Below, piece after piece: positions 8,227 to 16,722 of a stretch of DNA of 54,325 bases (position 1 is the stretch's first letter; each line of letters opens with the position of its first letter). The notes under the pieces are model-generated. The model did no database searches, was not told the origin of the DNA, and saw only the letters and a program-made list of their open reading frames with translations. The stretch is from Hylemonella sp. UBA6679 (lineage in GTDB: Bacteria; Pseudomonadota; Gammaproteobacteria; Burkholderiales; Burkholderiaceae_C): contig DKJZ01000045.1 in NCBI GenBank assembly GCA_002454975.1, positions 1 to 54,325 of the forward strand. Direction: 5' to 3'. Made by a program: the position numbers and the translations under genes.

Positions 8227-9242
8227 AGTCATCTGCTTTGCGCGTGGGCCTGTTTGTGGTGAGCGGCCTGGCCTTGTTGGTTGCAGGCATCACCTTTGTG
8301 CTGGGTGGCCAGGTGTTCACCCGGCATCAGCAGGTCGACATGCGTTTTACCGGCTCGGTGTACGGCCTGCAAAACGGCTCGCCTGTGGTGTTTCGCGGCG
8401 TGCGGATTGGTCGCGTGGCCGACATCGGCTTGGCCTACGACAACCAGCAAGGGCAAATTCTCATTCCCGTGCAAGCGATTTTGGACCAAGAGGCTCTGCT
8501 CAAACTCGTGCCCGCCAGCCCCGAGACCACCACCTCATCGCAGGCAGCCCTCAAACTGCTGGTGGCCCAAGGTTTGAGCGCGCGCCTGGCCACGCAAAGC
8601 CTGCTGACCGGCCAGCTCTATGTGGACCTCGATTTACGCCCAGCCATGCTGGGCAAACACACGGCTGCACCCGGGCAAGACAGGCTCATTCCCACCTTGC
8701 CCACCACCATCCAGGCCTTTCAAGCACAGCTTGAAGAGCTCGACCTCAAGAGTGCTTTTGAAGACCTGGCCGGCCTGGCCACGGCCACACGCGAGTTGGT
8801 GGCCGACCCACAGCTGCGCCGCACCGTGGGCAACCTGGCCCAACTCAGCCAAGATTTACGCGGCCTCACCCGCAGCTTGCAGCAGCAGGTTGGACCACTG
8901 TCGAGCGCAGCGCAAGACACCCTGGCCCAAACCCGCACCACCGCCCAAGACGTGGGCAAAGCCGCAGGCTCCTTGGCGCAAAGCGCTCAGCAGGTGCAAA
9001 CCACCGTGGCTGCCGATGCACCGTTGATTCAATCTTTCCAGCGAGCTGCCGATGAACTGGCCATGACCGCCCAACAGTTACGCGGCAGCACCGGTGAAGA
9101 CGCAGCGCTGGTTCGCAGCTTGGAGCGGGCCGCACAGGACGTGGCACGTACCGCCCGTCAGCTCGGCGAGCTGGCGCGCTTGCTGGAACGCCAACCCGAC
9201 GCCTTGTTGCGCGGCCGTACACCGGAACCCAACACCCCATGA
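8223..9242 (+). CDS. mlaD: MCE-domain lipid-transport protein (MlaD-like)
   Basis: A 339-residue single-pass inner-membrane protein. One helix at about residues 8-28 (VGLFVVSGLALLVAGITFVL) is followed by an MCE domain (VDMRFTGSVYGLQNGSPVVFRGVRIG), then a long Gln/Ala/Thr-rich, mostly helical tail from about residue 165 to the end. MCE proteins form hexameric rings carrying phospholipids across the periplasm. The long helical tail is more like PqiB/Mce proteins than the short E. coli MlaD, and may form a tube toward the outer membrane. It overlaps both neighbours by four bases. Confidence 0.92.
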   Translation: MKSSALRVGLFVVSGLALLVAGITFVLGGQVFTRHQQVDMRFTGSVYGLQNGSPVVFRGVRIGRVADIGLAYDNQQGQILIPVQAILDQEALLKLVPASPETTTSSQAALKLLVAQGLSARLATQSLLTGQLYVDLDLRPAMLGKHTAAPGQDRLIPTLPTTIQAFQAQLEELDLKSAFEDLAGLATATRELVADPQLRRTVGNLAQLSQDLRGLTRSLQQQVGPLSSAAQDTLAQTRTTAQDVGKAAGSLAQSAQQVQTTVAADAPLIQSFQRAADELAMTAQQLRGSTGEDAALVRSLERAAQDVARTARQLGELARLLERQPDALLRGRTPEPNTP

Positions 9243-9886
9243 CACCTCTTCAACGCCCCCGATCTGTGTCGCTGCATTGGCAAGGCTTGGCCTTGCTGGC
9301 CAGCGCAATTGCGCTTGTGGCTTGCAGCCCGGTCACGGTCGCCCCCGAGCAGCGCCAAGTCATGCGCATCGCCAGCCCCGAGTTGCTGTTGCCCAAGGCC
9401 CCCAAGAGCTCGCACGCCTGGCACCTGCTACCCGTTCGGCTGCCTGCTTACATGGACCGTGATGAGTTGCTGCTGCCACGCAACAGCGGCGTGTACGCCT
9501 CGGGCGCTCGCTGGGCAGAGTTGCCCTCACACAGCGCCAACCGTGTGCTGGCCCATGACCTGGCCACGCTGCTGGGCGCCAACCAGCTCTTGACCGGCAC
9601 ACTGCCGGCCAACACATCTGCCCGCGCCTTGCGCGTGGAAATCACGGCGTTTGATGTCCGTGCAGACGGCCAAGCCATCGACCTGCAAGCGCGCTGGCAG
9701 ATCTCCGACCCGGCCAATGCCCAGGGTCTGGCTGTGCATCAAACCAGCCTGAGCGTGCCTGTACCCGCCGATAAATCGGGGGGCAGCACAGTAAGCAACG
9801 CCGCCACGCAGCTTGACGCCGTGGCCCAGGCTCACCGTTTGGCCCTGTCCCGCCTGGCACGCAGCATTGCCGCCTCCCTGCCCTGA
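9239..9886 (+). CDS. PqiC/YmbA-like ABC-type transport auxiliary lipoprotein
   Basis: A 215-residue outer-membrane lipoprotein. The signal ends in the lipobox LVAC (Cys near residue 29), followed by a domain like PqiC/YmbA (YMDRDELLLPRNSGVYASGARWAEL cut by short loops, and VEITAFDVRADGQAIDLQARWQI). PqiC anchors the periplasmic MCE tube in the Pqi system. It completes a four-gene operon of permease, ATPase, MCE protein and lipoprotein. No MlaC-type periplasmic carrier is present, so the system resembles a tube more than a ferry. Confidence 0.85.
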   Translation: MTPLQRPRSVSLHWQGLALLASAIALVACSPVTVAPEQRQVMRIASPELLLPKAPKSSHAWHLLPVRLPAYMDRDELLLPRNSGVYASGARWAELPSHSANRVLAHDLATLLGANQLLTGTLPANTSARALRVEITAFDVRADGQAIDLQARWQISDPANAQGLAVHQTSLSVPVPADKSGGSTVSNAATQLDAVAQAHRLALSRLARSIAASLP

Positions 9887-9896
9887 AAGCCCCTGC

Positions 9897-12131
9897 ATGC
9901 CCATCAAAAAACTCATCATCCCCGGCTTGATTGCGGCTGCAATTGCCTTGTTCATTGGGCTCGATTTGGGGCGCTTTCTTAGCCTGGCCTACCTCAAAGA
10001 CAGCCACGCTTCGTTTGCCGCGCTGTACGCGCAGCAGCCTTGGACGGTGGGTGTGAGCTACTTCCTCATCTACCTGGTGGTGGCCGCTTTGTCGCTGCCA
10101 GGCGCTGCGATTTTGACGCTAGCGGGCGGCGCGATTTTTGGGCTGGGTTGGGGCTTACTGCTGGTGTCGTTTGCGTCCAGCCTGGGCGCTACCGTGTCGT
10201 TTTTGGCCGCGCGCTTTGTGTTGCGCAGCTCGATTGAACAGCGCTTTGCACAAAGGCTGGCCGACATCAACCGCGGCATTGCCAAAGACGGCGCGTTTTA
10301 CCTCTTCACCCTGCGGCTCATTCCTGTGGTGCCGTTTTTTGTGATCAACCTGGTCATGGGCCTGACGCAAATGAAGACCCTGACCTTTTACTGGGTCAGC
10401 CAACTCGGCATGCTCGCGGGCACGGCGGTGTACGTCAACGCGGGCACACAGCTCGCGCAGATCGACTCACTCAAAGGCATTGTTTCGCCAGGTCTGTTGG
10501 GCAGCCTGGCTTTGCTGGGTGTGTTCCCACTGCTGGCCAAAAAAGTGGTGGATGCGATTGCGCGCCGCAAGGTGTATGCACGCTGGGCCGCGGTGCGCCC
10601 GTCGCGGTTTGACCGTAACTTGGTGGTCATCGGCGGGGGCGCTGGTGGTCTGGTGTCGGCCTACATTGCCGCCGCTGTTAAGGCGCGTGTCACGCTGGTT
10701 GAAGCCCACAAAATGGGCGGCGACTGCCTGAATTACGGCTGCGTTCCCAGCAAAGCGCTGATCAAAAGCGCCAAGCTCGCGCACCAAATTCGCCATGCCA
10801 GCCACTACGGCCTGAGCGATGCCACGCCAAAATTCAGCTTCAAGGCGGTGATGGCGCGCATCCATGCCGTGATCCGCGCCATTGAGCCGCACGACAGCAT
10901 TGAGCGCTACACCGGCCTGGGCGTGGAGGTGCTGCAGGGCTACGCAAAAATCATCAACCCCTGGACGGTGGAGGTGTCGCTTAACGACGGGAGCACCCAG
11001 CAGCTCACCACGCGCAACATCATCATCGCGGCTGGTGCACGGCCGTTTGTGCCGCCGTTTTTAGCGGGCTTGCAAGACGGTGTGGACTATGTCACCAGCG
11101 ACACCTTGTGGGACACCTTTGCCAAACTCAACGACATTCCCAAACGCTTGGTGGTGCTCGGTGGCGGCCCCATAGGTTGCGAGTTGGCACAAAGCTTTGC
11201 ACGCCTGGGCGCACAGGTCACGCAGGTGGAAATGGCACCGCGCCTGATGCTGCGCGAAGACCCAGAAGTCTCCGAGCTGGTGCAAGCCGCCATGCGCAAA
11301 GACGGTGTAGAAATTCTCACCAGCCACCAGGCCCTACGCTACGAAAAAAATAGCGCATCCACTAGCCTGGACAAGGGCTCCGACCTGTTTTCATCCACAA
11401 ACACAGAACTACCTAGCCACCCTGGCGGGGTGCTGGTGCTGGCGCATGAAGGTGTTGAAAAGCGCCTGGAATTTGACCAACTGCTGTGCGCCGTGGGTCG
11501 CTCTGCCCGTTTGAGTGGGTATGGCCTGGAGGCGCTGGGCATCCCTGTGCAGCGCACCATCGAGACCAACGAGTACTTGCAAACCATCTACCCCAACATT
11601 TACGCCGCTGGCGATGTGGCAGGTCCCTTCCAGTTCACCCACACCGCCGCGCACCAGGCCTGGTACGCCTCGGTCAACGCCTTGTTTGGTGAGTTCAAAA
11701 AGTTCAAGGCCGATTACTCGGTGATTCCCTGGGCCACCTTCACCGACCCCGAGGTCGCGCGTGTGGGCCTCAACGAGCAAGACGCAAAAGAAAAAGGCGT
11801 GGCTTACGAGGTCACCCGCTATGGCATTGATGACCTCGACCGCGCCATAGCCGACAGCGAGGCCCACGGCTTTGTGAAGGTGCTCACCGTGCCCGGCAAA
11901 GACACCATCCTCGGGGTCACCATTGCGGGAACCCACGCCGGCGATTTGGTCGCTGAGTTTGTGCTGGCCATGCGCCATGGTCTGGGGCTCAACAAAATTC
12001 TGGGCACCATCCACACCTACCCCACCCTGGCCGAAGCCAACAAATACGCAGCCGGGGAGTGGAAGCGCGCGCACCAGCCGCACAAGCTGCTGGCCTGGGT
12101 GGCGCGCTACCACGCTTGGCGGCGCGGCTAA
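9897..12131 (+). CDS. TVP38/TMEM64 membrane domain fused to a class I pyridine nucleotide-disulfide oxidoreductase
   Basis: A 744-residue fusion. Residues 1 to about 225 are a polytopic TVP38/TMEM64 (DedA-superfamily) domain with LPGAAILTLAGGAIFGLGWG and AGTAVYVNAGTQLAQ. Residues from about 240 are a flavoprotein with the FAD fingerprint VVIGGGAGGLVSA, redox cysteines 277 and 282 in GGDCLNYGCVPSKAL, NAD(P) motif LGGGPIGCELAQ, FAD motif IYAAGDVAG and the dimer-interface HTYPTLAEANK. It resembles mercuric reductase but lacks the N-terminal metal-binding domain and the C-terminal Cys pair, so mercury is not supported as substrate. An unusual Ser-rich insertion lies near residues 482-505. Substrate unknown. 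A free TVP38 paralogue is encoded at 22877-23488. Confidence 0.88.
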   Translation: MPIKKLIIPGLIAAAIALFIGLDLGRFLSLAYLKDSHASFAALYAQQPWTVGVSYFLIYLVVAALSLPGAAILTLAGGAIFGLGWGLLLVSFASSLGATVSFLAARFVLRSSIEQRFAQRLADINRGIAKDGAFYLFTLRLIPVVPFFVINLVMGLTQMKTLTFYWVSQLGMLAGTAVYVNAGTQLAQIDSLKGIVSPGLLGSLALLGVFPLLAKKVVDAIARRKVYARWAAVRPSRFDRNLVVIGGGAGGLVSAYIAAAVKARVTLVEAHKMGGDCLNYGCVPSKALIKSAKLAHQIRHASHYGLSDATPKFSFKAVMARIHAVIRAIEPHDSIERYTGLGVEVLQGYAKIINPWTVEVSLNDGSTQQLTTRNIIIAAGARPFVPPFLAGLQDGVDYVTSDTLWDTFAKLNDIPKRLVVLGGGPIGCELAQSFARLGAQVTQVEMAPRLMLREDPEVSELVQAAMRKDGVEILTSHQALRYEKNSASTSLDKGSDLFSSTNTELPSHPGGVLVLAHEGVEKRLEFDQLLCAVGRSARLSGYGLEALGIPVQRTIETNEYLQTIYPNIYAAGDVAGPFQFTHTAAHQAWYASVNALFGEFKKFKADYSVIPWATFTDPEVARVGLNEQDAKEKGVAYEVTRYGIDDLDRAIADSEAHGFVKVLTVPGKDTILGVTIAGTHAGDLVAEFVLAMRHGLGLNKILGTIHTYPTLAEANKYAAGEWKRAHQPHKLLAWVARYHAWRRG

Positions 12132-12232
12132 GCCCTCGGGCTATCGCAGCTTCAGGCCAGTCATTACCCGACTTATCTGCGCATCGCTGCGCTGCAAGCC
12201 AGACACACTTCTTTCACTATGAGCCGCCTGTC

Positions 12233-13063
12233 ATGACTCCCCCTGTCTCACGCCGATGGATGTTGCAACGCTGTGGCTTGGCCACCGGTCTTGCTTGGGC
12301 AGGACCTTGGGCCTATGCCCAAGCCGCCTTTGACCACAACTACCCAGCCTGGGACGCCCTGCTGAAAAAGCATGTGCGTTGGCTGCCAGACAACAAGCAA
12401 AGCCGGGTGGACTACGCGGGCCTGGGCAAAGAGCGGGCGCAACTCACCAAAATTTTGGCCGAGTGGTCGGCCGTGGGCAGCGCCCAGTTCAATGCCTGGA
12501 GCAAAGACCAGCGCATGGCCTTTTTGATCAACGCCTACAACGGTTTCACGCTCGAGCTCATCCTCACACGTTACCCCGACCTCAAGTCCATCAAAGACCT
12601 GGGCAGCCTCTTGCAGTCGCCCTGGAAAAACAGGTTTTTCAAACTGCTGGGCGAAGCACGCCACCTGGATTGGATCGAGCACGAACAACTCCGCCCCCTG
12701 TACCGCGACCCACGCGTGCACGCGGCCGTGAACTGCGCCAGCCTAGGTTGCCCAGCCCTCATGCCTGAGGCCTTCACGCCAAGCAGGCTCGACGCCATGC
12801 TCAGCGACGGCATGCAACGCTTCATGGCCGACCGCACCCGCAACCGCTACAACCCAGCCACAGGCAAGGTCGAGGTGAGCGCCATTTTCAAATGGTTCCG
12901 CGAAGACTTTGAAAAAGGTGATCGTGGCTTTCAACGCCTGGAAGATGTCTGGGCTTTTTACGCAGAACAACTCGCCGACGACGCCGCTGGCCGCGACAAG
13001 CTGCGCGCTCGCAACGTTGGGGTGAGTTTTCTCGATTACGACTGGTCCCTCAACCACCTATGA
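12233..13063 (+). CDS. DUF547 domain exported protein
   Basis: A 276-residue protein of unknown function. An N-terminal signal with an Arg-Arg pair (SRRWMLQRCGLATGLAWAG) suggests export, perhaps by Tat. The DUF547 core shows INAYNGFTLELILTRYP, the SIKDLG...SPW stretch, HEQLRPLYRDPRVHAAVNC and ASLGCPALMPEAF, with two conserved Cys in NCASLGC that recall a thiol-hydrolase-like site. ATG 12233 was chosen because it begins the signal peptide. It overlaps the next gene by four bases. DUF547 genes often occur near arsenosugar-type radical SAM and TVP38 genes, as here. Confidence 0.82.
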   Translation: MTPPVSRRWMLQRCGLATGLAWAGPWAYAQAAFDHNYPAWDALLKKHVRWLPDNKQSRVDYAGLGKERAQLTKILAEWSAVGSAQFNAWSKDQRMAFLINAYNGFTLELILTRYPDLKSIKDLGSLLQSPWKNRFFKLLGEARHLDWIEHEQLRPLYRDPRVHAAVNCASLGCPALMPEAFTPSRLDAMLSDGMQRFMADRTRNRYNPATGKVEVSAIFKWFREDFEKGDRGFQRLEDVWAFYAEQLADDAAGRDKLRARNVGVSFLDYDWSLNHL

Positions 13064-14394
13064 GCAGCCTCGTTTTATTCAACTACGACTGGGACGCGCA
13101 AGGCTTTGCCCGCCATGCACGGGCGTTCCCCTTCGACACGGCAGGTTTTGACCTGTTCAGTTTTCCCAGCAATGTGCAACTCGCACGCTTTGACCTGCAC
13201 CGCTTTGTCGAGCGCTTGGCCAAGCAAGCTGCGGCCAAAGGCTGGACCGCCGTCACCTCCAACCACGAGCAGTTTGGTGCGCTGGCTGCTGCCATGCTGG
13301 CCGAACGCATGGGCTGGCCAGGCACGCCCGTCAAAGCGGTGTTGGCCTGCCAGCACAAGCTCTACGCCCGTGAGGTGCTCGCGCGCGTCTGCCCCCAAGC
13401 CAATTGCGGCTTTGACCGGCTCGAGGCGGCCTATGGCCAGCCTGTGCCGCAAGGCTTGACTTACCCAGCTTTTGCAAAACCCGTGAAGGCTGCGTTTTCA
13501 GTGCTGGCCCGCACTGTTCACAACCGCGACGAACTGCAGGCCCACACACGCTTTAGCGCCTGGGAGTTATGGGTCATCCGTCATCTGGTGGAGCCCTTTG
13601 AACGCGTGGTGCGCGAGCGCTTGCCTCAAGCGGGCAGTGCCCACAGCCTCATGCTTGAAGAGCCCATGCAGGGCCAGCAATACAACCTCGACGGCTATGT
13701 GTTCAACCGTGAGGTACGCCCCATAGGCGTGGTCGATGCGGTGCATTACCCCGGCACCAATGCCTTCATGCGCTTTGAGTTGCCCAGCCGCTTGGCGCCA
13801 GCTTTGCAAGCCCGCGCGCTTGAGGTGGCACGACGCTTCCTCAAAGCTGTGGGCTTCACGCATGGTTTGTTCAACATGGAGTTTTTCTACGATGCCGCGA
13901 GCGATTCGCTCAAGGTGATCGAGTTCAACCCGCGCATGGCGTCGCAGTTTTCAGACCTGTACTTGCAGGTTCAGGGCATCGACCTGCATGAATTTGCCTT
14001 GGCTCTGGCCCATGGCCAAGACCCGGCCTTGCTGCCTGTGCGGCAACCCAGCGCAGGTGCTGCGGCCAGCTTTGTCTACCGCAGCTTGAACGAAGGTGAG
14101 GTGGTGAGCATGCCCTCACCCGAGCGCAAACAGGCCTTGGTACAGGCCTTTCCCAAGGCCATGCTGCTCGAGTTTGGCAAGAACAACGGTCAGCGCGCGC
14201 GCGACTTCAAATGGCTGGGCAGTTACCGCTACGGCATCTTGCACCTGGCTGCTGCCAACGAATGGCAACTTCGCCAAGATTGTCTTCGTGCCAGTGATAT
14301 GCTGGGCTGGCCGGCACCTTATGCCGATGCACGTCACCAGCCTGTGCCTCGTACGCACGAGAGGTTGGCTCCCGCGTCCCGTCTTTCTACCTGA
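13060..14394 (+). CDS. ATP-grasp family ligase of unknown substrate
   Basis: A 444-residue ATP-grasp protein. Visible parts are an N-terminal pre-ATP-grasp region (LVLFNYDWDAQGFARHA), the lysine-containing AFAKPVKAAFSV, the adenine-side MLEEPMQGQQYNLDGYVF, and the Mg-binding acidic residues in FNMEFFYD and KVIEFNPRMASQFSDLY (about 274-296). ATP-grasp enzymes join a carboxylate, through an acyl phosphate, to an amine or thiol. The substrate is unknown; the region after ATP-grasp (FVYRSLNEGEVVSMP) resembles the C-terminal domain of carboxylate-amine ligases. It is translationally coupled to DUF547 upstream and 7 bases before the YHS gene. Confidence 0.82.
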   Translation: MSSLVLFNYDWDAQGFARHARAFPFDTAGFDLFSFPSNVQLARFDLHRFVERLAKQAAAKGWTAVTSNHEQFGALAAAMLAERMGWPGTPVKAVLACQHKLYAREVLARVCPQANCGFDRLEAAYGQPVPQGLTYPAFAKPVKAAFSVLARTVHNRDELQAHTRFSAWELWVIRHLVEPFERVVRERLPQAGSAHSLMLEEPMQGQQYNLDGYVFNREVRPIGVVDAVHYPGTNAFMRFELPSRLAPALQARALEVARRFLKAVGFTHGLFNMEFFYDAASDSLKVIEFNPRMASQFSDLYLQVQGIDLHEFALALAHGQDPALLPVRQPSAGAAASFVYRSLNEGEVVSMPSPERKQALVQAFPKAMLLEFGKNNGQRARDFKWLGSYRYGILHLAAANEWQLRQDCLRASDMLGWPAPYADARHQPVPRTHERLAPASRLST

Positions 14395-14401
14395 GATCAC
14401 C

Positions 14402-15013
14402 ATGTCTTTTCACTTGTCTTTGCGATCCACCCTGGGTGCTGGCCTGATGGCGGCGTGCTTGGCCTTGGCCGGTTGCAGCGCCATGGTGGCGCAAAACCCA
14501 TCCTCGGCCCTCAAGCCTGTCAACGCGGTGCCCGATCCTGCGCAAAGCCGCCTCATGCTCAAGGGCGCGGATGTCACCGCCTACTTCACGCAAGGCCGCT
14601 ATGTGCAAGGCAGCCCCGAGTTCACCAGCCGCTACGAGGGTGTGGACTTCCGCTTTGCTTCCGCGCAAAGCAAGCAACTCTTCGACAAATCGCCTCAAAC
14701 GTACCTGCCGCAATACGGCGGCTATTGCGCCAACGGCATCATGTTTGGCATTCCATGGGGCGGTGACGCTGACACCTGGCGCATCGTCAAGGGCAAGCTC
14801 TACATTTACGGCGGCCAATCGTCTCAAGAGGCTTTTGAGTTGTCACTCGATGCCAACATCGCCATGGCCGACCGGTATTGGGAGCAAGAGGTCAAAGGCA
14901 GCAACAGCTTTGTGCAACGCCTCAAGCGCCTGACCTTCAAGGTGCCGCACTACCAAACCGGCGAACAGCAAGCCCAGGCTGTGGCCCAAGCCAAAGCACG
15001 CGCCAAACCTTGA
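14402..15013 (+). CDS. YHS domain lipoprotein
   Basis: A 203-residue lipoprotein with lipobox LALAGC (Cys25). The mature part carries a YHS-like domain: KGADVTAYFTQGRYVQGSPE, then YEGVDFRFASAQSKQLF and YLPQYGGYCANG. YHS domains are often associated with metal-handling proteins. Here the family's second Cys/His set is reduced to GGYCANG, so metal binding is uncertain. It is the last gene of the DUF547/ATP-grasp/YHS operon and ends 7 bases before the convergent selenate transporter operon; no obvious terminator lies between. Confidence 0.85.
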   Translation: MSFHLSLRSTLGAGLMAACLALAGCSAMVAQNPSSALKPVNAVPDPAQSRLMLKGADVTAYFTQGRYVQGSPEFTSRYEGVDFRFASAQSKQLFDKSPQTYLPQYGGYCANGIMFGIPWGGDADTWRIVKGKLYIYGGQSSQEAFELSLDANIAMADRYWEQEVKGSNSFVQRLKRLTFKVPHYQTGEQQAQAVAQAKARAKP

Positions 15014-15020
15014 TCAAGGC

Positions 15021-15881
15021 TTAACGCGTGAGCTGACGGCGTGTGGCGTGGCTGATCACGTCGACCAAGGCCACCATCAACAACATGGCACCCAGGGTGC
15101 TGGCGGTCTTGTTCATTTGAAACAAGCCCATGTGAAAGGCCAGCATCTGCCCCAAACCACCCGCGCCCACCACGCCCAGCACAGCGGCAGCGCGGATGTT
15201 GTTTTCCCAGCGGTACAAGGTGTAGCTCAAGAGCTGGGGCAACACCTGGGGCAAGGTGGCGTAAAGAAACACCCGGCCGTTGCCCAGGCCCTGCGCGCGT
15301 AAAGCAGCGCCCGGGCCTGAAGGCACGTTTTCAATGGACTCGGCAAACAAGCGCCCCAGCACCCCGGTGGTGTGCATGGCCAGCGCCAGCGTGCCTGCAA
15401 ATGGCCCCAAGCCTGCAGAAATGAGCAAGAGCGCCGCCCACACCAGCTCAGGAATGGCACGCAAGGCATTGAGCAGCCAACGCGTGGGGGTGCGAGCCCA
15501 AGCTCGGTCTTCTTCGTGCAAGCGGCTAGAAGGCAAAGCCAGCAACAAACCACCCACCGCCGCCAAGCCCGTGCCCAAGGCCGACATGGCCAAGGTTTCC
15601 CAGGTGGCCACCGCAAGCTTTTGCAAAAAGGCTGGTGAGGTTTCAGGTGGAAAAAACTCCGCAATGAACTTGCCCATGCTCGCTGCCGCGTCCATCGACA
15701 AAAACGCACGCCATTGCAAATCGAGCGACACAAAACTCATCACCACCAAAACGAGCAGGCCCAAGGTGAACCAACAGGCCTTGCACCGCGCATCAAACAG
15801 ACGTGGTGGCAAACGGTAAGGCAAGTTGGCAGCCTGTCGTGCAGGAGAGGCATCGGTACGCAGTGGTGTTGTCATCGTCAC
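15021..15881 (-). CDS. phnE: PhnE-like ABC permease, second permease of the putative selenate transporter
   Basis: A 286-residue inner-membrane permease with about six helices and the family EAA loop region (RAIPELVWAALLLISAGLGPFAGTLAL, split by helices, then GRLFAESIENVPSGPGAALRAQG). The C-terminal NNIRAAAVLGVVGAGGLGQML is typical of PhnE. It starts 3 bases after the first permease gene and ends the operon. Phosphonate-type ABC systems commonly use one or two PhnE proteins; two diverged copies here probably form a heterodimer. Substrate is inferred from the binding protein, not from this gene. Confidence 0.88.
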   Translation of the reverse strand: MTMTTPLRTDASPARQAANLPYRLPPRLFDARCKACWFTLGLLVLVVMSFVSLDLQWRAFLSMDAAASMGKFIAEFFPPETSPAFLQKLAVATWETLAMSALGTGLAAVGGLLLALPSSRLHEEDRAWARTPTRWLLNALRAIPELVWAALLLISAGLGPFAGTLALAMHTTGVLGRLFAESIENVPSGPGAALRAQGLGNGRVFLYATLPQVLPQLLSYTLYRWENNIRAAAVLGVVGAGGLGQMLAFHMGLFQMNKTASTLGAMLLMVALVDVISHATRRQLTR

Positions 15882-15884
15882 GCC

Positions 15885-16721
15885 TTAAGACAGGGCACGG
15901 CGCAACCAGCTGCTGACCCGATCGGCCAGCGCTACCAGCGCCATGAACACCAGCAACATGCTGGCCACCTCGCCACCGTTGAACATTTTCATGGAGTTGT
16001 CCAGTTGCTGCCCCAAGCCACCCGCGCCGACAAAGCCCAGCACCACCGACGAGCGGATGGCACACTCCCAGCGGTACACCGTGTAAGAGGTGAGTTCAGC
16101 CGCGTTGGTGGGCAACAAACCAAAAAAGAAAGCCTGCAAGCGTCCGCTGCCATTGCGCAGCAGGTTTTCGGTGGCGTGGGTCTCGCCACTTTCTAAAATT
16201 TCGCCGTACACCTTGCCCAGCATGCCGCCGTACGTCAGGGCAATGGCAAGTACACCTGCCGTGGGGCCCAAGCCAACCACACGCACAAACACCAGCGCCC
16301 ACACCAACTCAGGGATCGAGCGCAGCACCACCAACAACCACCGCACCGCCTGGCGTACCGCCGAGGGCAACAGTGCCATGCGTCCGCTCAGGGCAGACAC
16401 CGACAGCACGCGGGTGCACACCAGGGTCAGGGGGATGGCCAGCACCAGCCCCAACGTCACGCCCGCTGTGGCCATGGCAATCGTGCGCCAGGTTTCACGC
16501 GCGACCATGCCCAAAAACTCTGCGTCATGCGCCAGGGGTAAAAAACTGCCCAAAAACTGGGCGCTGATTTTCAGGTTGTCGCGCTCGAGCAGCACCCAAG
16601 GCTTGAACTCGGTGGCCACGCCCAGCGGCCACAACACCACCAGCGCAGCGGTCCACCAAAACAGGCGTGAGTGCCAAGCCGGGTCGCGCTGTGGCACGGT
16701 TTGTAGGGTTGCCATGGACAT
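15885..16721 (-). CDS. phnE: PhnE-like ABC permease, first permease of the putative selenate transporter
   Basis: A 278-residue permease similar to the next gene in the operon. Shared blocks are VLRSIPELVWALVFVRVVGLGPTAG (interrupted by helix ends), GGMLGKVYGEILESGETHATE and SSVVLGFVGAGGLGQQL. The start at 16721 lies one base after the ATPase stop codon, giving tight coupling. The homology between the two neighbouring permeases suggests an old tandem duplication. Confidence 0.88.
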   Translation of the reverse strand: MSMATLQTVPQRDPAWHSRLFWWTAALVVLWPLGVATEFKPWVLLERDNLKISAQFLGSFLPLAHDAEFLGMVARETWRTIAMATAGVTLGLVLAIPLTLVCTRVLSVSALSGRMALLPSAVRQAVRWLLVVLRSIPELVWALVFVRVVGLGPTAGVLAIALTYGGMLGKVYGEILESGETHATENLLRNGSGRLQAFFFGLLPTNAAELTSYTVYRWECAIRSSVVLGFVGAGGLGQQLDNSMKMFNGGEVASMLLVFMALVALADRVSSWLRRALS

Positions 16722-16722
16722 C

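Noticed and set aside
9897..12131. Mercuric reductase MerA.
   Set aside because: The N-terminal HMA domain and the C-terminal Cys pair of MerA are absent, and no merR, merT or merP gene is nearby.
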